From NCBI GenBank assembly GCA_040002845.1, contig JBDUDR010000014.1, positions 1 to 37,437 on the forward strand: 37,437 nucleotides of DNA, given 5' to 3'. The DNA is from JBDUDR01 sp040002845 (GTDB lineage Bacteria; Actinomycetota; Actinomycetes; Propionibacteriales; Nocardioidaceae). A program made the translations under genes and the position numbers. The notes below the pieces were generated by a model. That model saw only the letters and a program-made list of their open reading frames with translations, ran no database searches and was not told the origin of the DNA. Shown piece by piece: positions 31,760 to 37,437 of the stretch (the stretch's first letter is position 1; each line of letters opens with the position of its first letter).

Positions 31760-32656
31760 GTGCTGCGCTACGACATCGTCGATGTCTTCACAGACCGTCC
31801 GTTCGCCGGCAACCCGTTGGCTGTCGTACATGGCGCGGGGGACCTGAGTACGAGCCAACTGCAGGCGCTCGCCTCGGAGTTCAACCTGTCGGAGACAGCG
31901 TTCCCGACGGACCACGATCACGCGGACGGGTCGAGCTATCACGTGCGCATCTTCACGCCGGCGTCGGAGATCCCGTTTGCAGGCCACCCGTCGATCGGCA
32001 CCGCATGGGTGCTTCGGCGCGACGACCTGATCCGGGCCGGTTCCGTCACGCAGCACTGTCAAGCAGGAGTCGTGACGCTCTCCATCTCGGCTGATCCCGC
32101 CGATGCGATCGAGCTCGAGGCCGCCCCGCGCGGCGTGAGCGAGCCGATCTCCGCCCCGTCTGTCCTGGGGGCTGTGGGACTTACGGCGCAAGACGCGCGC
32201 GGCATGGTTCGGGTCAGCGGATGTGGGTTGGACTTCGCGTTCCTGCGCGTCGACCCGTCCGCGCTCGAGCGGGCCGTCCCGGCATCCTCGCCGTTAGCCG
32301 CCATTGTCCCGGCGCCCGGGCGGGACTCGATCGGCGGAGTCAGCGTCTACGCAGTGCGGGCCGCTGATGAGCGACCGCTGCGCATTCGGGCCCGGGTGTT
32401 CTGCCCAGACGTCGGGGTCTTGGAAGACCCTGCGACGGGGTCGGCGGCCCTCGGGCTCGGCCCGGTCCTGGTAGCCGACGGTGCCTTACCCAGCTCCGGC
32501 GGGTCGTACGTCATCCACCAGGGCGTGGAAATGGGACGACCGTCCGTCCTGCATTGCCGGGTCGAAGCTGCGGATTCGATAGCGACACGGTGCTTCGTGG
32601 CCGGCCAAGTCACGCCGCTGGCCGCTGGTCGGATCCGCATCCCATCCGAAACCTGA
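31760..32656 (+). CDS. PhzF family isomerase-like protein
   Basis: 298 residues with the two-lobed diaminopimelate-epimerase-like fold of PhzF. The N-terminus has DIVDVFTDRPFAGNPLAVV, and the catalytic Glu45 lies in FNLSETAF as in PhzF. FAGHPSIGTAW and FCPDVGVLEDPATGSAA are the other conserved loops. PhzF isomerises a phenazine precursor; most family members have unknown substrates, and no phenazine genes are here. GTG 31760 has no Shine-Dalgarno; TAAGGT (31748-31753) lies 6 nt before it. Its stop and that of the next gene, on the other strand, abut as TGATCA. Confidence 0.87.
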   Translation: MLRYDIVDVFTDRPFAGNPLAVVHGAGDLSTSQLQALASEFNLSETAFPTDHDHADGSSYHVRIFTPASEIPFAGHPSIGTAWVLRRDDLIRAGSVTQHCQAGVVTLSISADPADAIELEAAPRGVSEPISAPSVLGAVGLTAQDARGMVRVSGCGLDFAFLRVDPSALERAVPASSPLAAIVPAPGRDSIGGVSVYAVRAADERPLRIRARVFCPDVGVLEDPATGSAALGLGPVLVADGALPSSGGSYVIHQGVEMGRPSVLHCRVEAADSIATRCFVAGQVTPLAAGRIRIPSET

Positions 32657-33190
32657 TCAGCTCAAGGGTGGCCGCTGGGTCTGCCGGCGATGCACGATCC
32701 TGGGCAGCGGGCCCTTGGTGGTCGCTGACGTCTCCACCGGTGTCGTTGCCTCGGAGTCGGGTCCCATCTCATCGGGTGCCTCGGTGTAGTCACCGGTCGG
32801 GGTCAACCGCACGACCAGGCCGTCTTGCGCCCAGCGGTCGACCGCCCCGGCCGGATCCACCAGGTTGAGGCGCCCGGCGACCAACAAGGGCGTCACGGCG
32901 TCCCACTCCTCAGTACCGGGCTCGACCCGCGACACCTGGGCCGTCCAGGTCAACAACCGCTCACGGGTGTCTTTGCTGTGAATCGTCACATCGGCGGTCT
33001 CCGCCTGGTCGATGTCCGGCAACGGCTGCTCGTCGATGGTCGTCAGCACGTACGCGCTGCCCTCGTACCAGACGTGCCAGCAGGCGTGCGCACGGGTCGT
33101 CCCGAGCGGACGCACCCAGCAGACACCGGACTTCTTCATGCCCTCCTCGACCAGGGCCGCCAGCAACTGCGGTGAGTGTCCCACGTGCAC
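32657..33190 (-). CDS. Conserved hypothetical protein
   Basis: 177 residues, not recognised with confidence. It has a compact N-terminal region (KKSGVCWVRPLGTTRAHACWH, then YVLTTIDEQPLPDIDQAE) and a segment TADVTIHSKDTRERLLTW that could fit a flavin-reductase-like split barrel. A low-complexity Thr/Ser/Glu stretch and a basic tail follow. There is no signal peptide or membrane helix. GTG 33190 and GTG 33184 are both possible starts. It diverges from the EamA transporter gene with about 41 nt between starts and shares adjoining stops with the PhzF gene. Confidence 0.7.
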   Translation of the reverse strand: MHVGHSPQLLAALVEEGMKKSGVCWVRPLGTTRAHACWHVWYEGSAYVLTTIDEQPLPDIDQAETADVTIHSKDTRERLLTWTAQVSRVEPGTEEWDAVTPLLVAGRLNLVDPAGAVDRWAQDGLVVRLTPTGDYTEAPDEMGPDSEATTPVETSATTKGPLPRIVHRRQTQRPPLS

Positions 33191-33231
33191 AGGGTGCCAG
33201 AACCAAGGCTCGAACAGGAGAGGATGGGGCG

Positions 33232-34143
33232 GTGAGAGCCCGACTGCCCTGGACTATGGCGGACCTGTCGCTCCTGGTGGTGGGGGTGGCTGGCGCGTCC
33301 ATGTCGGGTCCGTTGATGACGGCGGCGGCGGCGCCGGCACTTGCTATCGCGTTCTGGCGCACGGGTCTGGCGGCTGTCGCGCTGGCACCCGCGGTGGTCG
33401 TCCGCCAGCGCACGCCCCTGCGGGACCTCGGCGGACGCGAACGGGGTCTGTGCCTGCTCGCAGGCCTGATGCTCGCCGGGCACTTCGCCACCTGGGCGTC
33501 GGCGCTGAAGATCACCTCGGTCGCGTCCGCCACTGCGCTCGTCTGCTCTCAGGTCGGCTGGGTCGTCGTCCTGTCGCGCTTGACCGGCGCCCAGATCCCC
33601 AGCCGCGTCGTGACAGGCTTGGTCCTGGCGCTGGCCGGGGTGGTTGTGGTCTCAGGCGTCGACTTCACCGTGTCGTTGCGCGCCTTCGGCGGTGACGGCC
33701 TGGCTCTGGCCGGCGGTTTGTTCGGTGCGGCGTACGTCATGATCGGGGGCGAGGTGCGGCGCACGGTGAACACGACCGTGTACGTCTTCGTCTGCTACGC
33801 CGCTTGTGCACTCGCGCTGTTGATGATCTGCCTGGTCTTCGGCCAAGCTCTCGGCGGCTATGACAGCACCGCCTGGTGGCGCATCGTGGCGGTGACCGTG
33901 GCGGCGCAGCTGGTGGGTCATTCTGTCGTGAACCATCTCCTGGTGAGGATTTCCCCCACGGTGATTTCCCTGTTCTTCCTGTTGGAGGTGCCGGGAGCGG
34001 CCCTGCTCGCGTCCGTATTCCTCGGCCAATCGCCACCGCTCGGTGTGTATGCGGGTTTGACGTTGGTGCTCGCCGGGCTGGCGATCGTGCTGGCCGCCCC
34101 GGCGCCGACGTCGCTGGAGTTTGATGACGTACGCGTCGAGTAA
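33232..34143 (+). CDS. EamA/DMT superfamily transporter
   Basis: 303 residues with about ten hydrophobic helices arranged as two repeats of five, the usual EamA layout. The first repeat contains MTAAAAPALAIAFWRTGLAA and ASALKITSVASATALVCSQ; the second contains HSVVNHLLVRISPTVISLFFLLE, the pattern at the conserved end of the family. It probably exports a small metabolite or amino acid; the substrate cannot be told. GTG 33232 is preferred to the longer frame because AGGAGAGG lies upstream and the added residues are not hydrophobic. Confidence 0.85.
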   Translation: MRARLPWTMADLSLLVVGVAGASMSGPLMTAAAAPALAIAFWRTGLAAVALAPAVVVRQRTPLRDLGGRERGLCLLAGLMLAGHFATWASALKITSVASATALVCSQVGWVVVLSRLTGAQIPSRVVTGLVLALAGVVVVSGVDFTVSLRAFGGDGLALAGGLFGAAYVMIGGEVRRTVNTTVYVFVCYAACALALLMICLVFGQALGGYDSTAWWRIVAVTVAAQLVGHSVVNHLLVRISPTVISLFFLLEVPGAALLASVFLGQSPPLGVYAGLTLVLAGLAIVLAAPAPTSLEFDDVRVE

Positions 34144-34239
34144 GAACCTCTGGGCGAGGCGCCGTCCGGGCGCTTTGCCGGTCAGGCGTGCTCGCTACGC
34201 TCTCCGGAGCCGCGCACCGCGCTCTCGGAGAGGGTGACC

Positions 34240-35199
34240 ATGTCCAAGACGTACCGTTCCCGTCGGTCCTGCCTGGCGGTTCCGGGATCGAACCCAAGGT
34301 TCCTGGAGAAGGCCAAGACGCTCGACGCGGACCAGGTGTTCCTGGACCTCGAAGACGCAGTCGCCCCGTTGGCCAAGCCGGGCGCCCGCGGCACCATTGT
34401 GGCTGCGCTCAACGACGGCGGCTGGGGGGAGAAGATCCGGGTGGTACGAGTCAACGACTGGACCACCTCGTGGACCTACCGCGATGTGATCGAGGTCGTC
34501 GAGGGGGCCGGTGCCAACCTCGACTGCGTCATGCTGCCGAAGGTGCAGACCGCTGATCAGGTGGTTGCCCTCGACCTGCTCATCACCCAGATCGAGAAGA
34601 CGGTCGGTCTCGAGGTCGGCCGGATCGGCATCGAGGCACAGATCGAGAACGCGCTGGGACTCATCAACGTCGACGCGATTGCGACCGCGAGCCCTCGGGT
34701 CGAGACGATCATCTTCGGACCGGCAGACTTCATGGCCTCGATCAACATGAAGTCCCTGGTGGTGGGCGAGCAGCCGCCTGGCTACGACACGGGTGATGCC
34801 TACCACTACATCTTGATGCGCATCTTGATGGCTGCCCGTGCCTACGACAGGCAGGCGATCGACGGGCCCTATCTGCAGATTCGAGACGTCGACGGCTTCA
34901 AGCGAGTCGCGGGCCGAGCGGCCGCGCTGGGGTTCGACGGCAAGTGGGTGCTGCACCCGGACCAGGTGGCGGCTGCCAACGAGGTGTTCTCTCCCCGCCA
35001 GGACGACTATGACCACGCGGAGAACATCCTGGATGCGTACGACTGGTTCATCTCCGAGCGGGGGGGCAAGAAGGGGTCTGCGATGCTCGGCGACGAGATG
35101 ATCGACGAGGCGTCCCGCAAGATGGCCCTGGTGGTTTCCGCCAAGGGCCGAGCGGCCGGCATGTCTCGCACCGATGTCTGGCAGCCACCCACCGACTGA
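34240..35199 (+). CDS. HpcH/HpaI (CitE-like) CoA-ester lyase, probably malyl-CoA lyase type
   Basis: 319 residues. The TIM-barrel CitE fold has RSCLAVPGSNPRFLEKAKTL at the start, VFLDLEDAV (metal-loop Asp/Glu), MLPKVQTADQV, GIEAQIENALGL (metal Glu) and IIFGPADFMASI (metal Asp). It probably cleaves or forms L-malyl-CoA or beta-methylmalyl-CoA. The acyl-CoA dehydrogenase downstream resembles the partner found with this enzyme in Streptomyces ethylmalonyl-CoA clusters, so a role in C2 or acyl-CoA assimilation is inferred. ATG 34240 has GAGAGG about 7 nt upstream; GTG 34234 is also in frame. Confidence 0.82.
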   Translation: MSKTYRSRRSCLAVPGSNPRFLEKAKTLDADQVFLDLEDAVAPLAKPGARGTIVAALNDGGWGEKIRVVRVNDWTTSWTYRDVIEVVEGAGANLDCVMLPKVQTADQVVALDLLITQIEKTVGLEVGRIGIEAQIENALGLINVDAIATASPRVETIIFGPADFMASINMKSLVVGEQPPGYDTGDAYHYILMRILMAARAYDRQAIDGPYLQIRDVDGFKRVAGRAAALGFDGKWVLHPDQVAAANEVFSPRQDDYDHAENILDAYDWFISERGGKKGSAMLGDEMIDEASRKMALVVSAKGRAAGMSRTDVWQPPTD

Positions 35200-35274
35200 C
35201 GGAGGGCTTGGGGCTCGTCGAGTAGCATCCCGACCTGGAGAGCGCCCGCCGTGCCAGCTGAGGAGTGAAGGGTC

Positions 35275-36270
35275 ATGCGTCCCCGTTTGAGCAGGAGTGC
35301 CCGTTTCGCTGCGGTCGTCTGCGTGGGGGTGCTGGCGGCCGGCGCGGTGCCCGTCGAGGCGGCTCATATGACTGGTGGCGAGCCCGCTCGAAGTGGGGTG
35401 GGTGGTTGCCGCTTGTTTCCCGCGAACAACTACTGGAATGCCGAGGTCTCGCACCTGCCCCGGAACAGGCACAGCAAGCAGTGGCTGTCCCACATGTCGC
35501 CGCACACCCTCCTGCACCCTGACTTCGGGCCGAGCTTCGGCGCCCAGCCGGTGCCGTACGGCATTCCCATCACTGTTGTCGGCGCCCACCACCAGCGGGT
35601 CAAGGTGAAGTTCCACTATGCCGCCGAGAGTGACCACGTGCGCTACCCGTTGGGCAAGGACACCCGCATCGAAGGCGGTCACCAGAGCAGCGGCGACCGG
35701 CACGCGATCATCGTGGACAAGTCGACCTGCCGGCTCTACGAGACGTTCGCGACCCGGCATCGTCAGGGCGGCTGGCATGCCGGATCCGGTGCGGTCTGGA
35801 ACCTGTCCAGCAACAAGCTGCGCCCAAATGGGTGGACCTCCGCAGATGCCGCGGGCTTGCCGATCCTGCCGGGGTTGCTGCGCTACCGCGAGGTCGAGGT
35901 GGTCGGCAAGGTCAGCCATGCGATCCGGTTCACCACGGATGTCACCGCCCGGCGCCACATCTGGCCGGCGCGACACGACGCCGGCTCGGTCTCGAGCCGC
36001 GCGTACCCACCGATGGGGGCTCGGTTCCGGCTGCGTGCCGGATTCTCACTCAACGGCTACCGGCACGACACCGTGGTCGTGCTCCGGGCGATGAAGCGGT
36101 ACGGCCTCGTGCTCGCCGACAACGGGTCTCCGTGGTACTTCCAGGGCAGTGCCGACCGACGCTGGCCGACACGTCTGCTGGATGAGCTCAAGACGATTCC
36201 GGCCCGCGCCTTCGTGGCCGTGAACACTCACCCGCTGGAGGTTTCGCCCAACAGCGGGGCGACACACTGA
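35275..36270 (+). CDS. Secreted protein of unknown function
   Basis: 331 residues. A signal peptide is clear (RFAAVVCVGVLAAGAVPVEA, cleaved near AAHM, about residue 30). The mature part begins with GGCRLFPANNYWNAEVSHLP and has further conserved-looking blocks: SGDRHAIIVDKSTCRLYETF, ADAAGLPILPGLLRYREVE and VVVLRAMKRYGLVLADNGSP. Two Cys residues (CRLF and CRLYE) may form a disulfide. It looks like a family seen in soil bacteria with no assigned role, and no catalytic motif is certain. ATG 35275 has AGGAG 9 nt upstream. It stands between two CoA-metabolism genes on the same strand, with 36-75 nt gaps, which is unusual for a secreted protein. Confidence 0.75.
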   Translation: MRPRLSRSARFAAVVCVGVLAAGAVPVEAAHMTGGEPARSGVGGCRLFPANNYWNAEVSHLPRNRHSKQWLSHMSPHTLLHPDFGPSFGAQPVPYGIPITVVGAHHQRVKVKFHYAAESDHVRYPLGKDTRIEGGHQSSGDRHAIIVDKSTCRLYETFATRHRQGGWHAGSGAVWNLSSNKLRPNGWTSADAAGLPILPGLLRYREVEVVGKVSHAIRFTTDVTARRHIWPARHDAGSVSSRAYPPMGARFRLRAGFSLNGYRHDTVVVLRAMKRYGLVLADNGSPWYFQGSADRRWPTRLLDELKTIPARAFVAVNTHPLEVSPNSGATH

Positions 36271-36306
36271 CGACCGGCCCGCCGCGCCAACGGAAAGGAC
36301 CTCAGC

Positions 36307-37437
36307 ATGGGTCGCCTCTGCGAGACCGAAGGTCTGACCGAGATCCAGACCGAGTTCCTCAAGACCGTCCACGACTTCGTCGACAACGAGATCCTCCCGG
36401 TCGCGACCGATCTGGAGCACCGGGACGAGTACCCGACGGCGATCGTCGAAGCCATGAAGGAGATGGGGCTGTTCGGGCTCACCATCCCTGAGGAGTACGG
36501 CGGGCTCGGAGAGTCGCTGCTCACGTACGCGCTGATCGTGGAGGAGATAGCCCGGGGGTGGATGAGCGTGTCAGGCATCATCAACACGCACTTCATCGTT
36601 GCGTACATGCTGATGAGGCACGGGACGGAAGAGCAGCGGGAGCGATACCTGCCGCGGATGGCAAGCGGTGAGGTACGCGGGGCGTTCTCGATGTCAGAAC
36701 CCGGCTGCGGGTCGGACGTGTCGGCGATCAAGACCAAGGCGGTGCCGAAGGGCGACGACGCGTACGCGATCAACGGTCAGAAGATGTGGCTGACCAACGG
36801 TGGCTCGTCGACCCTGGTGGCGGTGCTGGTGCGGACCGACACGGGTGCGGACAGTGTCTACCGGAACATGACGACGTTCCTTGTCGACAAGGAGCCGGGC
36901 TTCGGCGAGGTGCAGCCTGGCCTGACCATCCCCGGAAAGATGGACAAGATGGGCTACAAGGGCGTCGACACGACCGAGCTCGTCTTCGACAACTACGAGA
37001 TCGCCGCAACCCAGGTGCTCGGGGGTGAGCTCGGGAGCGGCTTCTACCAAATGATGGACGGCGTCGAGGTCGGCCGGGTTAACGTGGCAGCCCGGGGCTG
37101 CGGTGTCGCCTGGCGGGCGTTCGAGCTCGGCGTGGCGTACGCCCAGCAGCGGGAGGCGTTCGGCAAAAAGATCGCCGAGCACCAGGCGGTCCTGTTCCGG
37201 ATCGCCGAGATGGGGACGAAGGTGGAGGCCGCTCACCAGATGATGGTGCGGGCGGCTCGCAAGAAGGACTCGGGGGCACGCAACGATCTCGAGGCCGGGA
37301 TGGCCAAGTACCTCGCGGCCGAATACTGCTCTCAGGTGGTCGAGGACTCCTTCCGCATCCACGGTGGTTTCGGGTTCTCCAGGGAGTACGAGATCGAGCG
37401 GCTCTACCGCGAGGCGCCGATGCTGCTGATCGGCGAG
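36307..37437 (+). CDS. Acyl-CoA dehydrogenase, C-terminus cut by window edge
   Basis: 377 codons run to the last base of the window; the family usually has about 400. The N-terminal helical domain starts MGRLCETEGLTEIQTEFL, FAD/acyl-CoA contacts lie in AFSMSEPGCGSDVSAIKT and KMWLTNGG, and the C-terminal region includes REAFGKKIAEHQAV, FRIHGGFGFS and YREAPMLLIGE. The final Glu377 aligns with the catalytic base of the family (the Glu of EGT). It matches from memory the dehydrogenase that follows the malyl-CoA-lyase-like gene in Streptomyces ethylmalonyl-CoA clusters, so methylsuccinyl-CoA or a short acyl-CoA is a likely substrate (inference). ATG 36307 has GGAAAGGA 8 nt upstream. Confidence 0.88.
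   Translation, partial: MGRLCETEGLTEIQTEFLKTVHDFVDNEILPVATDLEHRDEYPTAIVEAMKEMGLFGLTIPEEYGGLGESLLTYALIVEEIARGWMSVSGIINTHFIVAYMLMRHGTEEQRERYLPRMASGEVRGAFSMSEPGCGSDVSAIKTKAVPKGDDAYAINGQKMWLTNGGSSTLVAVLVRTDTGADSVYRNMTTFLVDKEPGFGEVQPGLTIPGKMDKMGYKGVDTTELVFDNYEIAATQVLGGELGSGFYQMMDGVEVGRVNVAARGCGVAWRAFELGVAYAQQREAFGKKIAEHQAVLFRIAEMGTKVEAAHQMMVRAARKKDSGARNDLEAGMAKYLAAEYCSQVVEDSFRIHGGFGFSREYEIERLYREAPMLLIGE

Noticed and set aside
31760..32656. PhzF as part of a phenazine pathway
   Set aside because: No other phenazine genes occur in the window and PhzF-like proteins are widespread with other roles.
1..37437. tRNA, rRNA, riboswitch or replication origin
   Set aside because: No cloverleaf, rRNA segment, conserved riboswitch core or DnaA-box cluster was recognised by eye in the intergenic regions.

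Overview
This is a high-GC actinobacterial chromosome segment, most likely from the Nocardioidaceae (Nocardioides-like). Four things point there: a mycothiol deacetylase (MshB), a five-helix Sdh1-type succinate dehydrogenase anchor, many GTG starts, and many genes that look leaderless (a TANNNT box 6-8 nt before the start codon and no Shine-Dalgarno). From memory, the gene order follows the Mycobacterium tuberculosis block mshB, fdxC, dapC, dapD, dapE, LOG, folP2, DivIVA-like, tag, DUF3117, O-methyltransferase, sigE, rseA, tatB, mrp, MgtE-N/CBS (about Rv1170 to Rv1232c). The window is therefore mostly conserved backbone with single-gene insertions.

Layout. 1-2.7 kb: minus-strand sdhC-sdhA-sdhB (sdhB cut by the left edge). 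2.9-4.0 kb: a Nudix hydrolase fused to an APH-type phosphotransferase. 4.1-6.2 kb: a DPP-IV-like S9 peptidase. 6.3-9.5 kb: mshB, a DUF6113-like membrane protein and a VanW-domain protein. 9.5-17 kb: a GNAT, fdxA, dapC, a secreted transglycosylase-like protein, dapD, a tandem VOC protein, dapE and a LOG-family protein. 17-19 kb: folP2-like gene, DivIVA-like protein, 3-methyladenine glycosylase. 19-24.4 kb: DUF899, secreted M14 peptidase, L,D-transpeptidase-like protein, enoyl-CoA hydratase, PaaX, DUF3117, O-methyltransferase. 24.5-27 kb: sigE, a zinc anti-sigma factor and an RseB-like protein, overlapping stop to start, behind an ECF promoter that probably makes sigE autoregulatory. 27-31.7 kb: tatB, mrp, a sulfotransferase-like protein, DUF1003, MgtE-N/CBS protein. 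31.7-34.1 kb: PhzF, a hypothetical protein, an EamA transporter. 34.2-37.4 kb: a CitE/malyl-CoA-lyase-like enzyme, a secreted protein of unknown function and an acyl-CoA dehydrogenase cut by the right edge; the two enzymes resemble part of the actinobacterial ethylmalonyl-CoA cluster.

Themes. Lysine/diaminopimelate synthesis (dapC, dapD, dapE) sits among several envelope and peptidoglycan proteins (VanW-domain, transglycosylase-like, M14, L,D-transpeptidase-like), and the sigE envelope-stress operon is nearby.

The most unusual signal is a dispersed family of intergenic arrays. Six clusters hold 2-4 tandem units with an exact 21-bp period and core GATCCGACACTTATTC. They occur in both orientations and only between genes. 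Two pairs face each other around single genes (the Nudix-APH fusion and the transglycosylase-like gene). No transposase, CRISPR array, tRNA or rRNA was recognised. No gene-free stretch exceeds 300 bases.
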